In this document: positions 27,728 through 36,408 of the stretch, one piece after another
Layout: the number at the start of each line of letters is the position of its first letter
How positions within the stretch are numbered: the stretch's first letter is position 1
From: Haloterrigena sp. KLK7
GTDB taxonomy: Archaea > Halobacteriota > Halobacteria > Halobacteriales > Natrialbaceae
DNA: 64,000 nt
Direction of reading: 5' to 3'
Assembly (NCBI RefSeq): GCF_037914945.1
Contig: NZ_CP149787.1
Span: forward strand, 3,658,001 to 3,722,000
Notes under the pieces: generated by a model
What the model was told of the DNA's origin: nothing
Database searches by the model: none
The model's input: only the letters and a program-made list of their open reading frames with translations
Made by a program: the position numbers and the translations under genes

Positions 27728-29844
27728 GCTTCCTCCGTGGTGTCCGTCTCGAGTTCGTCCGGATCGACGGTGAGTCTGAGGTCGATCGCCTGTACGCCCT
27801 CCGGGCCCGCCACGAGCGGGTTGACGTCGAGTTCGAGGATCGCCGGGAAGTCCGTCACCAGCTGCGAGAGCCGCTGGATCGTCTCGACGACGCCGTCGAC
27901 GTCCGCCGGCTCGCGCCCGCGGGCGCCGCGCAACAGCGGCGCGGCCTGTATCTCGTCGATCATGTCGCGAGCCTCGCCCTCGCCGATCGGGGCGACGCGG
28001 ACCGACGTGTCCTCCAAGATCTCGACGAAGATGCCGCCGAGACCGAACAGGAGCAGCGGACCGAACTGCGGATCGCGGTTCATCCCGACGATGGTCTCGG
28101 TGCCGGCCTCGAGGTCCAGTTGCTCTTGAACCTGCACGCCGAGGATCGTCGCGTCGGGCTGGTAGTTGCGCGCGCGGGCGACGAGGTCCTCGTAGGCGTC
28201 GTAGACCTCCGCGTCGGGAACGCCGACCTTGACGCCGCCGATGTCGGACTTGTGGGAGATGTCGGGGCTGACGATCTTCATCACGACGTCGCCCGCGATC
28301 GATTCGGCGACCGCTCGGGCCCGGTCGGGGTCGTCGACGATCTCGCCGTCGGGGGTCGGGATGCCGTAGGCCTCGAGCAGGTCCATCGACTCGACGCCGA
28401 GCCGGTTGTCGTCGCTCCGCTCGGCGCGGGCGAGGATCTCGCGGGCGCGCTCGCGGTCGACGTCGAACCGCTCGGGCTCGTCGACGGTCCGCTCGCGGAC
28501 GTCACGAAACCGGGCCAGCGCGTCCAGTCCCGAAACGGCCCGCGAGGGATCGAAGTAGTTCGGGATCCCGGACTCGCGCAGCGTCTCCTCGGCGTCGCGG
28601 GCCCGTTGGCCGCCCATCAGGCAGGTGACGACGGGCGTGTCGTGGGCCTCGAGTTTGTCGATGACCGTCTCCGCCAACTCGTCGTAGGAGAGGACGGCCG
28701 TCGGCGCGGCGACGACGACCGCGCTGCCGACGTTGGGATCCTCGAGAGCGATCTCTAAGGCCTCGCCGAACCGGTCGACGTCGGCGTCGCCGATCGCGTC
28801 GATCGGGTTGTAGACGTTGGCCTCGTCGGGCATCGCCTCGGCGAGTTCGTCGATCGTCTCGTTCGTGAAGTCGGCCATTCCGAGCGTCGAGTCGCCGACG
28901 GCGTCGGTCGTCAGCACGCCCGGGCCGCCCGCGTTGGTGACGACGGCGACGCCGTCCGATTCGGGTTCGGGCAGTCCCGCGAGGGCCCGCGCGGAGTCGA
29001 ACAGCTCCTGGACGGATCGCGCTCGGAGAACGCCGGCCTGCTCTAAGCCCGCCTCGTAGGCCCGCTCGCTGCCGGCGATCGCGCCCGTGTGCGAGGAGGC
29101 GGCCTGCGCACCTGCGTCGGTTCGACCGGACTTGACGAGGACGATCGGGGTGTCGTCGGTCACCTCGCGGGCGGCCTCGATGAACCCCTGACCGTCGTCG
29201 ACGTCCTCGAGGTAGCCGATGATGACGTCGGTGTCGGGGTCGTCGCCCCACTCGCGGACGAAGTCCGTCTCGTCGAGGACGGCCTTGTTCCCCAGCGAGA
29301 CGACGTCCTGAAAGCCGATCCCCTGCTCGTTGGCCCAGTCCAAGACGGCCGTGATGAACGCGCCCGACTGGCTCATAAAGGAGATCGATCCCTCGAGGGC
29401 GTGTTCGGGGCCGAACGTGGCGTTCATGCCGCTGTGCGTGGCCATGACCCCGAGGCTGTTGGGGCCGACGACGTTGAGGTCGTACTCGTCGGCGACCTCG
29501 CGTAACTGCCGCTCGCGCTCGGCCCCCTCGCCGCCGGTCTCCGAGAAGCCGGCGGTGATGACGACGACGTTTCGCGTCCCGGCCTCGCCGAGCTCGCGCA
29601 GCGCGTCGATCGCGATATCGGGCGGTACGACGACGACCGCCAGATCGATCGGCGGCGCACTCGACACGTCCGAATAGCACTCGAGCCCGAGCACCTCGTC
29701 GCGGCCGGGGTTGATCGGCACGACTTCGCCGTCGAATCGGTCCTGGAGGTTCTCCAGTATCGCGCGGCCGACGGCGCCCTCGCGGTCGGTCGCGCCGACT
29801 ACGGCGACGGTCTCGGGGTCGAAAAGTTCGGCTAACCGTCCCAT
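27724..29844 (-). CDS. Acetate-CoA ligase (ADP-forming), fused alpha and beta subunits
   Basis: 706-aa acetyl-CoA synthetase that makes ATP from acetyl-CoA + ADP + Pi, the archaeal route of acetate formation. Residues 1-130 form the CoA-binding domain (VAVVGATDREGAVGRAILEN). Residues 145-460 are the ligase-CoA domains, with the phosphorylated histidine expected in AASSHTGAIAGSE. Residues about 475-700 are the ATP-grasp beta domain (DVVMKIVSPDISHKSDIGGV, QEQLDLEAGTETIVGMNRDP). The single-chain alpha-beta order matches haloarchaeal enzymes. The ATG at 29844 precedes the standard opening MGRLAELFDPETVAVVG. Confidence 0.95.
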   Translation of the reverse strand: MGRLAELFDPETVAVVGATDREGAVGRAILENLQDRFDGEVVPINPGRDEVLGLECYSDVSSAPPIDLAVVVVPPDIAIDALRELGEAGTRNVVVITAGFSETGGEGAERERQLREVADEYDLNVVGPNSLGVMATHSGMNATFGPEHALEGSISFMSQSGAFITAVLDWANEQGIGFQDVVSLGNKAVLDETDFVREWGDDPDTDVIIGYLEDVDDGQGFIEAAREVTDDTPIVLVKSGRTDAGAQAASSHTGAIAGSERAYEAGLEQAGVLRARSVQELFDSARALAGLPEPESDGVAVVTNAGGPGVLTTDAVGDSTLGMADFTNETIDELAEAMPDEANVYNPIDAIGDADVDRFGEALEIALEDPNVGSAVVVAAPTAVLSYDELAETVIDKLEAHDTPVVTCLMGGQRARDAEETLRESGIPNYFDPSRAVSGLDALARFRDVRERTVDEPERFDVDRERAREILARAERSDDNRLGVESMDLLEAYGIPTPDGEIVDDPDRARAVAESIAGDVVMKIVSPDISHKSDIGGVKVGVPDAEVYDAYEDLVARARNYQPDATILGVQVQEQLDLEAGTETIVGMNRDPQFGPLLLFGLGGIFVEILEDTSVRVAPIGEGEARDMIDEIQAAPLLRGARGREPADVDGVVETIQRLSQLVTDFPAILELDVNPLVAGPEGVQAIDLRLTVDPDELETDTTEEA

Positions 29845-30029
29845 CGCTCGAGCCTTCGCCGACCGTCGTGTTAAGGGTGGGGCCTGTTTCGACGGAGAGG
29901 GAACACTCGCAATTCGATCGCCGACGCCCGTATTCGATCGTGACGTCGATACGGCCGGGTTCGATGCTGCCGGACGCGACGATCCGAACGCTTACCATCC
30001 ACCTATAGGAGATAGAACACGTCCAACCG

Positions 30030-30479
30030 ATGGCCGTCTACCGTCCCCGTGCGATCGCTGCCGGCACCGCGGTGCTCGGCGCGATCAGCCTCCTGACCGC
30101 GGCGCTGTACTTCCGAACGATTCCCGAAAACCCGCCCGGTGACGGGTTCGCGGCCGGTCTCACCGGTCTCTTAGTGATGCTGTGCGTGGCCGTAGGCGCC
30201 CTGACGCTCGCGGAGGCGGGGCTCCTGTTCCTCGTCACTCGTCTCCGAGACCCCGCGGAACTGCCGCGACGGTTACTGACGCTGGGTGCCGTCGCCGGGA
30301 GCCTCTCGATCGTCCTGCTGGTCGTTCCCATGCTGGGCTCGCTGGCGTTCGACGCGCTCCTTCCCGTCGGGTCCGTCGCCGGTATCGGGCTCCTGTTCGT
30401 CCCGATCGGCGTCCTGTGTTCCGGACTCGGCGTCGCGATTCAGCTCGTCGACGAGTTCCGTCCCGAACGCCGCGCGTGA
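30030..30479 (+). CDS. Four-helix membrane protein, function unknown
   Basis: 149-aa protein with four hydrophobic segments at about residues 8-28, 43-68, 83-105 and 111-136, and Arg/Asp pairs between helices 2 and 3. It is short and ends with charged residues FRPERRA. It is divergent from the acetate-CoA ligase gene (185 bp shared region) and convergent with the zinc transporter. A TATA-like CTATAGGAG lies about 25 bp before the ATG. I do not recognise the family. Confidence 0.75.
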   Translation: MAVYRPRAIAAGTAVLGAISLLTAALYFRTIPENPPGDGFAAGLTGLLVMLCVAVGALTLAEAGLLFLVTRLRDPAELPRRLLTLGAVAGSLSIVLLVVPMLGSLAFDALLPVGSVAGIGLLFVPIGVLCSGLGVAIQLVDEFRPERRA

Positions 30480-30485
30480 CGGCCG

Positions 30486-31499
30486 TCAGTGCGTCGAGAT
30501 AGCGGCCGTCGACCGACTCGAGACGAGGATCGCGAGCAGGTAACAGGCGATGGCGACGACGACGATCGAGCCGCCGGTGGGGAGGCTGCCGGCGATCGCG
30601 ACCGCGAAGCCGCCGAGGATCGCCACCTGGCCGAACAGGATCGAGCAGAACAGCGTCTCGCGGAAGCTGTGGGCGATCTGCGTCGCGGCCGCGACCGGGA
30701 TGACGAGCATCGCGGCGACGAGGATGACGCCGAGGATCTGCATCGCGCCGACGACGACGACGGCCGTCATGACGATCAGCAGGGTGTTGTACCAGGTGAC
30801 GTTGAGCCGCGCGACGCGGGCGGCCTGCTCGTCGAACGTGATGAACAGGAGCTGCTTGTAGGTCGCGACGACGACGGCGACGACGAGGACGGCGAGCACC
30901 GCGACCAGCCGCGCGCCGCCGGGCGTGACGACGGAGATGCTCCCGAAGAGGTAGTCCTCGACGTTGATCCCGGTCATGCCCCGGCCGTAGCTGATGATGA
31001 GCGTCCCGACGGCGAAGCTACCGGTGAGCATGATCGCGATCGGCACGTCGCCGTAGGTGTCGGTGTGCTCGGTCAGCCACTGGACGCCGAGCGCGCCGCA
31101 GACGGCGACGACCAGCGCCGCGAGCAACAGGGAGACGCCGAAGTCGGTCGTGGCGCTGAACAGCAGGCCGATGGCGACGCCGGCGAACGCGGTGTGGGCG
31201 AGGGTCTCGCCGATCAGGGCCATCTCGCGGTGGACGAGGTAGGTGCCGACCAGCGGTGCGACGATCCCGATCAGGATCCCCGTCGCGAGCGAGCGCCACA
31301 TGAACGGGTGTCTGAAGACGTTCGTTCCGAGGACGTAGTCCGCGATCCGGCCGGCGGTGCGGAACTGCTCGTACAGCGCGCCCGCGACTGGATATCCCTG
31401 CAGGTAGTCGAGGGCGAGGAAGCCGATCATGACCGCCGCCAGCAGTCCCGTCGCGCCGATTCCGATCAGTTCCAGCCGAAGTCTCGTCTCGCGGTGCAT
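30486..31499 (-). CDS. znuB: Zinc/manganese-type ABC transporter permease (ZnuB-like)
   Basis: 337-aa permease of the ABC-3 family with eight to nine hydrophobic segments. Family hallmarks are GETLAHTAFAGVAIGLL (the conserved S/G-H-x-A-F/L-G-V motif), EHTDTYGDVPIAIMLTGSFA and LVAAMLVIPVAAATQIAHSF. I place the start at 31499 (MHRETRLRL), 4 bp beyond the stop of the ATPase gene; the upstream frame is Arg/Ser-rich and implausible. It is last in the binding protein-ATPase-permease operon. Confidence 0.92.
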   Translation of the reverse strand: MHRETRLRLELIGIGATGLLAAVMIGFLALDYLQGYPVAGALYEQFRTAGRIADYVLGTNVFRHPFMWRSLATGILIGIVAPLVGTYLVHREMALIGETLAHTAFAGVAIGLLFSATTDFGVSLLLAALVVAVCGALGVQWLTEHTDTYGDVPIAIMLTGSFAVGTLIISYGRGMTGINVEDYLFGSISVVTPGGARLVAVLAVLVVAVVVATYKQLLFITFDEQAARVARLNVTWYNTLLIVMTAVVVVGAMQILGVILVAAMLVIPVAAATQIAHSFRETLFCSILFGQVAILGGFAVAIAGSLPTGGSIVVVAIACYLLAILVSSRSTAAISTH

Positions 31500-31503
31500 C
31501 GTC

Positions 31504-32241
31504 TCAGTGGTGGTGGTGGACGACCTGTCCCGTCGCCCCGTAGGCCTCGGTGAGCGCGTCGCTCTCGACGAACGACTCCGTGTCACCGTGGTGGTACAGT
31601 TCCGTGTTGATACAGGCGATCCGGTTCGCGCGGTCCGTGACGACGCCGATGTCGTGCTCGATCAGGATGATCGTGATCCCGTCGGCGTTGAGCGACTCGA
31701 GCAACTGGTAGAAGGCGTCGCGGGACTCGGCGTCGACCCCGACGGTCGGCTCGTCGAGCGCGAGCAGGTCGGCCTCGGAGGCCAGCGCCCGCGCGATGTA
31801 GGCGCGCTGTCGCTGCCCGCCCGAGAGCTGGTTGACCTGCCGGTCGGCAAGGTCCTCGATGCCGACCGTCTCGATGGCGTCGGCGACGATCTCGCGGTCT
31901 TCCTCCCGAATCCGGCCGTGGCCGACGTGGGCGAACCGCCCCATCGTGACGGCCTCGCGGACGGTGACCGGCATCGTCCCGCCGCGGCTGGTCGCCTGCT
32001 GGGAGACGTAGCCGATCCGCTCGCCCTCGTCGAACGACCCGACGGGCTCGTCGAACAGCTCGATTCGGCCGCTATCGGGGCTGAGGAGCCCGAGCATGAG
32101 ATGAAGGAGCGTCGTCTTCCCGGAGCCGTTGGGGCCGATCAGTCCGAGCAGATCGCCCTCCTCGACGGTCAGGGAGACGTCGCGGACCGCGGGCTGGTCA
32201 CCGTAGGCGAACGTCACGTTCTGGAGGTCGACGACGGTCAC
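31504..32241 (-). CDS. znuC: Zinc/manganese-type ABC transporter ATPase (ZnuC-like)
   Basis: 245-aa nucleotide-binding subunit. Walker A GPNGSGKTTLLHLML, ABC signature LSGGQRQRAYIARAL, Walker B LLALDEPTVGVD and a His switch IILIEHDIG are all intact. The C-terminus ends in VVHHHH, a His cluster that could sense metal. Starts with GTG at 32241, overlapping the binding-protein stop by 4 bp. It powers import through the permease encoded next. Confidence 0.94.
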   Translation of the reverse strand: MTVVDLQNVTFAYGDQPAVRDVSLTVEEGDLLGLIGPNGSGKTTLLHLMLGLLSPDSGRIELFDEPVGSFDEGERIGYVSQQATSRGGTMPVTVREAVTMGRFAHVGHGRIREEDREIVADAIETVGIEDLADRQVNQLSGGQRQRAYIARALASEADLLALDEPTVGVDAESRDAFYQLLESLNADGITIILIEHDIGVVTDRANRIACINTELYHHGDTESFVESDALTEAYGATGQVVHHHH

Positions 32242-33329
32242 TGTGCGTCTAGTGCTTCTCTGAACGCGGGGATGTTTATCTCTTCCATTTGCTCACGGTA
32301 GCCCCAGCCCTTCTCGTCCCACGAGGCGAGGGTTCCCGAGGCCGTCGAGAGCGGCATCGCGTCGGTCGCGTCGCTGTCGTCGAGGAGCGTCTCGACGAGG
32401 GGCGGGTGTCGGCCTTCGGGGGCGTCGAAGGCGTCGTAGAGGATCGTGTCGATCCCGTTCTCGTCGATGTGATCGATGGTCTCCGAAATCTCTCCCTGAC
32501 TCGGCTCCTCGTTGGGGGAGACGCCGACGGGCGTGTGCAGTTCGAAGCCGTACCGGTCCTCGAGATAGGTGAAGGAATCGTGGCCGGCGAAGACGGCGGT
32601 CCGGCGGTCCGCGTCGTCGAAGAGCGCCTCGAGTTGCCGGTCGACGTCCTCGAGGACGCCGACGTACTCGTCGGCGTTGGCTCGGAACGTCTCCTCCTCG
32701 TCGGGACGGGCCTCGACGAGGCCGTCGACGATGTTCTCGAGGATGTCCTGTGCGAAGACGGGATCGAGCCAGGCGTGGGGATCGAACGAGGAGCGATCGC
32801 GGTCGTGATCGTGACCGTCGTCTTCGTGGCTGTGGTTCTCGCCCTCGTGACTGTGTTCCTCGCCCTCGTGGTCGTGTTCGCCGTCTTCGTGCGTCTCAGT
32901 GTCGTTCTCGTGATCGTGCCCGCCGGACCCGGTTCCGTGATCCCACTCGAGCAACTGATCGTCGAGTCCCGCGAAGCCGTCGACGACGACGACGTCGTCG
33001 TAGTCCGACTCGAGCGTCGACGCGATGTCCTGGGCCCACGAGAACTCGGGAGTATCGAGGTAGACGAAGACGCCCGCGTTGGCGACGTCGCGAGTCAGGT
33101 CACCCGGCGGATTCCAGCCGTGGCCCGATTCGCCGGTCCCCACCGGGTTCTCGAACTCGATCGTCTCACCGCTGACGCGGTCGGCCCAGTCCCACAGGCT
33201 GAAGAGAGCGGCGTATCCCGCGTCGTACTCGCGGTTGGCGGGATCGAAATTGTCGAGACAGCCGGCAAACGCACTCGCCGCGAGGAGGCTCCCACCGGCC
33301 CCCAGCAGCGACCGCCGTGTTCGGTTCAT
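32238..33329 (-). CDS. znuA: Zinc ABC transporter substrate-binding lipoprotein (ZnuA-like)
   Basis: 363-aa cluster-9 binding protein. Signal RRSLLGAGGSLLAASAFAGC ends in a lipobox Cys, with RR at residues 4-5 suggesting Tat export. The metal-chelating His/Asp/Glu loop characteristic of zinc-type ZnuA is long (about residues 130-180, with repeated EHDHEGEEHSHEGE-like stretches), followed by SSFDPHAWLDPV with a ligand His. Later FAGHDSFTYLEDRYGF supplies another His. The loop favours zinc over manganese. It is first in the operon, with putative regulatory repeats upstream. Confidence 0.93.
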   Translation of the reverse strand: MNRTRRSLLGAGGSLLAASAFAGCLDNFDPANREYDAGYAALFSLWDWADRVSGETIEFENPVGTGESGHGWNPPGDLTRDVANAGVFVYLDTPEFSWAQDIASTLESDYDDVVVVDGFAGLDDQLLEWDHGTGSGGHDHENDTETHEDGEHDHEGEEHSHEGENHSHEDDGHDHDRDRSSFDPHAWLDPVFAQDILENIVDGLVEARPDEEETFRANADEYVGVLEDVDRQLEALFDDADRRTAVFAGHDSFTYLEDRYGFELHTPVGVSPNEEPSQGEISETIDHIDENGIDTILYDAFDAPEGRHPPLVETLLDDSDATDAMPLSTASGTLASWDEKGWGYREQMEEINIPAFREALDAQ

Positions 33330-33359
33330 AGCCGAAAATACGCCCTCCTGAATAAAAGG

Positions 33360-33416
33360 GTTGTTATCTAACCAGAGAGAGTTGTTAACTCGAGGTAGCT
33401 ATAGTGGATGTTGTTA
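33360..33416 (-). promoter_or_regulatory. znuA promoter with three GTTGTTA repeats
   Basis: GTTGTTA occurs on the plus strand at 33360-33366, 33381-33387 and 33410-33416, spaced 21 and 29 bp, upstream of the leftward znuA gene. A TTTTAT element at about 33353-33358 lies 25-30 bp before the ATG and fits the TATA box. The first repeat therefore covers the BRE region. The two-turn spacing of the first pair suggests a metal-responsive repressor bound on one face. Confidence 0.45.
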
Positions 33417-33482
33417 ATAATCGAGGGCAAGTGGACACTCGCGGCGAAAGACGCGAAAACGACTTCGCGCGGATCGGCCCGA

Positions 33483-33905
33483 CTACTCGAGCGAGACGCT
33501 GAGTTCGACACCGTTGTGGCGTCGGTAGGCCGGCGGTTGGCCGGGATCGGCGTCGCGGACGACGTCGAAGACGTCGAACCGGATCACCAGACGGCCGGGT
33601 CCGATCGTCGCCCGGAGGACGGGGCCGCGACTCGTGACGACGACGTACGGCGGCTCGGCGACCGGCGAGGCCGACAGCTCGTGGCCCGTGGCCGCGACGA
33701 TGTCGGCCAATACCCCCGGCAGACGCTCGAGCAGCCCGGTCGCCTCGAGCTCCGAGCGGAGCCCGTCGGTGACGGTAGTCCGACTGGTGGTCCGCGACGT
33801 GTCCCAGGGCTCGGCGACCCGGTCGGCACAGTACTGGACCGCCTCGACGACCGCGGCGTGTTCGGTCTGGATCCGACGGCGCGCGTCTCGAACCGGATGC
33901 GACAC
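33483..33905 (-). CDS. Conserved haloarchaeal hypothetical protein
   Basis: 140-aa soluble protein from a GTG start (SHPVRDARRRIQTEHAAVVE). A helical N-terminal half is followed by beta-rich PPYVVVTSRGPVLRATIGP and a C-terminus ending ELSVSLE. No cysteine cluster, signal or membrane segment. The steady haloarchaeal codon bias supports coding. It sits between znuA and the BrkB-family gene, with no evident functional link. Confidence 0.7.
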   Translation of the reverse strand: MSHPVRDARRRIQTEHAAVVEAVQYCADRVAEPWDTSRTTSRTTVTDGLRSELEATGLLERLPGVLADIVAATGHELSASPVAEPPYVVVTSRGPVLRATIGPGRLVIRFDVFDVVRDADPGQPPAYRRHNGVELSVSLE

Positions 33906-33994
33906 GAGTGTGTGTGGCGGCGGGAATCACTAAGATGTCTCGACTCTCCCGCCGAGTGGAGTGAGATCGCGATCGAAGCGACGGCGGTCCGTCG

Positions 33995-35188
33995 CTACTT
34001 CCGTCGCTCGACGGTGCCGACGTTCAGCGTCCGGACGTGGCGAAGCACCGTTCGAGCCCCGCGTCGCCACGCCGGCTCCATCTCCCGTCGCTCCTCGAGT
34101 TCGCGCCGTAGGCGCTCGTTCTCGGACTCGAGTTCCGCGACCGTCGTCTCCAGTCGCTCCGCGCTCGCCTCGAGGTCGTCGACGCGGTCCTCGAGGTGGT
34201 GGCGGCGCTCGCGCTGGGCCGTCAGGTCGTTCTCCAGCTGAGCGCGCTCGCGCCGGAGGGTCTCGATGCGATCGGCGAGTTGCTCGTGTTCCCGAGCGAC
34301 GTCGTCGACGAAGGGGTCGCGGTCGGTCGCGGCGATCGAGTCCTCCTCGAGCGCTGCCGTTTCGTCGTCGGTCTCGTCCGCCGCCTCCTCGTCGGCGCCG
34401 GGCTCGAGATAGCCCGTCCCGACGGCGTTGACGACGGCGCCGACTAACAGGATCATTCCGCCGAAGTAGAGCCACGTCAATAGCAGGAGGATGGCGCCGA
34501 GGGGGCCCGCCGACTCCGAACTGGAGGCGAAGGAGACGTACACCCGGAACAGCGACTGGAGCAGCGTCCAGCCGACGGCCGCGACGACGACGCCGGGAAT
34601 CACCTGCCGCTTCGAGGAGCCGACGTCGGGGAAGTAGTAGTACATCGGGAAGAACGCGATCGCGAGGACGACGAACAGCAGGAGCGACTGCGCGACGCCG
34701 AGGAAGGGGATCTCCGGCAGGAACGCGACGATCGCGGTCGCGACGGCCGCGAAGATGAGCGCGGCGCCGATGACGCCGAAGACGATCAGCGCGTCGTGGA
34801 GCTGGTCGACAAACGAGTTCTCGTTGGTCGTCCCGTAGATCTCCGAGAACGCCGTGTCCAGTCCCCGGAAGATCTTCAGTGACCCCCACAGCAGCACGAC
34901 GAGGCCGACGATGGTCGATCCGGCCGACGCCGGTGAGCCCTCGATCGCGTTCTCGATGAGCAACTGTCCGCTATCCGGGAGGAAGCCCTCCGTCGCCGCC
35001 GACACTTGCTCGGCGAACGCGTCGCCGCCCACGAACGTGACGAGGAAGAACACGAGCACGAGCAGCGGCAGCAGCGAGATGAACGCCTGATAGGCGATGC
35101 TCGCGGCCATAAACGGCACGTTCTTCTCCTGAATGCCTCCGACGACCGTCTTCCCGAAGGAGAGGCCGTCCCGAAGGTCCGTAGACAT
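33995..35188 (-). CDS. YihY/BrkB-family membrane protein with coiled-coil tail
   Basis: 397-aa protein starting at 35188 (MSTDLRDGLSFGKTVVGGI). The first about 265 residues match the YihY/BrkB family: the conserved MAASIAYQAFISLLPLLVLV, then WGSLKIFRGLDTAFSEIYG, and six hydrophobic helices. After TGYLEPGADEE there is a long acidic linker and a clear coiled coil (about residues 305-385: EQLADRIETLRRERAQLEND, then VDDLEASAERLETTVAELES) ending in a basic tail. The tail is not a standard part of the family and is expected in the cytoplasm. The transported or bound ligand of the family is unsettled. Confidence 0.9.
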   Translation of the reverse strand: MSTDLRDGLSFGKTVVGGIQEKNVPFMAASIAYQAFISLLPLLVLVFFLVTFVGGDAFAEQVSAATEGFLPDSGQLLIENAIEGSPASAGSTIVGLVVLLWGSLKIFRGLDTAFSEIYGTTNENSFVDQLHDALIVFGVIGAALIFAAVATAIVAFLPEIPFLGVAQSLLLFVVLAIAFFPMYYYFPDVGSSKRQVIPGVVVAAVGWTLLQSLFRVYVSFASSSESAGPLGAILLLLTWLYFGGMILLVGAVVNAVGTGYLEPGADEEAADETDDETAALEEDSIAATDRDPFVDDVAREHEQLADRIETLRRERAQLENDLTAQRERRHHLEDRVDDLEASAERLETTVAELESENERLRRELEERREMEPAWRRGARTVLRHVRTLNVGTVERRK

Positions 35189-35270
35189 ACGCGAATGCGA
35201 GGGCTCGACGGCGTTATGCCGTCGGCTTGCAGCGAACGTGTTGATTTCCCGCACGGCCCGCGACCGACGG

Positions 35271-36296
35271 TTACGGCGTCGGGTCGTCCTCGAGCAGCGA
35301 CTCGACCGCACCGCGGGTCGGCAACGCGGCCATCGCCCCCGCGTCGGTCGTCGCCGTCGCGGCGACCGCGCCGGCGAACGTCAGTGCGTCCTCGAGCGAC
35401 TCGCCGTCGCGAAGCGCGGCGATGGCGCCGGCGACGAACGCGTCGCCCGCCCCCGTCGTGTCGACCACGTCGACGTCGAATCCCGGATGGCTCGCGACGC
35501 GCACGTTCGACTCGGCGTCCCCCGGCGAGTCGGTCCACGGCGCGCGTTCCGAGGCGGCCGCGACGGCGCCCTCGCTCCCGCGCGTGACGAAGACGGTGTG
35601 CGGCCCGTCGCCGCCGGTCCCGCCCTCGAGGACCGCTCGAGCGATCGCGTCCGGCGCCGAGCGGGACTCGCCGTCGGTGGCCTCGAACCCCAGTCGCTCG
35701 AGCTCGCCGACGGTCGCCTTGCAGACGTCGACGTGAGTCAGCGCCTCGCGACCGACGCTGGCGAACGTCTCCGCGTCGGGCCAGAGCTCGGGCCTGAAGT
35801 TCGGATCGAACGAGGTCGTACAGCCCGCGGCGGCGGCCCGCTCGAGCAGGTCGAGCGTCGCCGTCCGCGCCGGATCGCTGGCGAGAGTGACCCCGCCCGC
35901 GTGGACCCACTCGAGGCCCTCGAGCGTCGCGTCGTCGATGCGTCCGGGCTCGAGGCGCGTATCGGCGGTGTCGTCGCGGTAGAAGGTGAACTCGCGGTCG
36001 CCCGTCTCGTCGTGGGTGACGAACGCGAGCGTCGTCTTCGCGTCGGGATCGCGCTCGACGAACCGATCGGGCAAATCCGCGTCGTCGAGGACGGTCTCGA
36101 GGTACCGGCCGAACGGGTCCGCGCCGACGCGGGTCCAGAACAGCGGCGGCGCCTCGAGTCGCGCGAGGCCGACGGCGACGTTCGCCGGCGCACCGCCGGG
36201 GCGGCGGTCGAAGCCGGGGACGTCCTCGAGCGGGCCCGGTCGCTCGGGGAGGAAGTCGATGAGCGTCTCGCCGGCGATGAGAACGTTCCGAGGCAT
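35271..36296 (-). CDS. PfkB-family carbohydrate kinase (fructokinase-like)
   Basis: 341-aa sugar kinase. Opens with VLIAGETLIDFLP and has the substrate motif RRPGGAPANVAVGLARL (about residues 31-47). The C-terminal anion-hole/catalytic signature VDTTGAGDAFVAGAIAAL contains the catalytic Asp. The GGAPAN pattern is closest to fructokinase/2-keto-3-deoxygluconate kinases. No adjacent sugar operon narrows the substrate. Starts at ATG 36296. Confidence 0.9.
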   Translation of the reverse strand: MPRNVLIAGETLIDFLPERPGPLEDVPGFDRRPGGAPANVAVGLARLEAPPLFWTRVGADPFGRYLETVLDDADLPDRFVERDPDAKTTLAFVTHDETGDREFTFYRDDTADTRLEPGRIDDATLEGLEWVHAGGVTLASDPARTATLDLLERAAAAGCTTSFDPNFRPELWPDAETFASVGREALTHVDVCKATVGELERLGFEATDGESRSAPDAIARAVLEGGTGGDGPHTVFVTRGSEGAVAAASERAPWTDSPGDAESNVRVASHPGFDVDVVDTTGAGDAFVAGAIAALRDGESLEDALTFAGAVAATATTDAGAMAALPTRGAVESLLEDDPTP

Positions 36297-36408
36297 ATCT
36301 CACACCGTTCACGCCCACGACGGTAGTCCGTTCGGTGTCGAAACGATCGTTCGCCGTCGCGTTCGCATAGGAACAATCAAATAGCGTTGGTTTGACCTAT
36401 CAATAATC

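Noticed and set aside
27161-28129. 322-aa rightward frame across the phosphotransacetylase-like and acetate-CoA ligase genes
   Set aside because: It spans two real genes on the opposite strand and has shadow composition.
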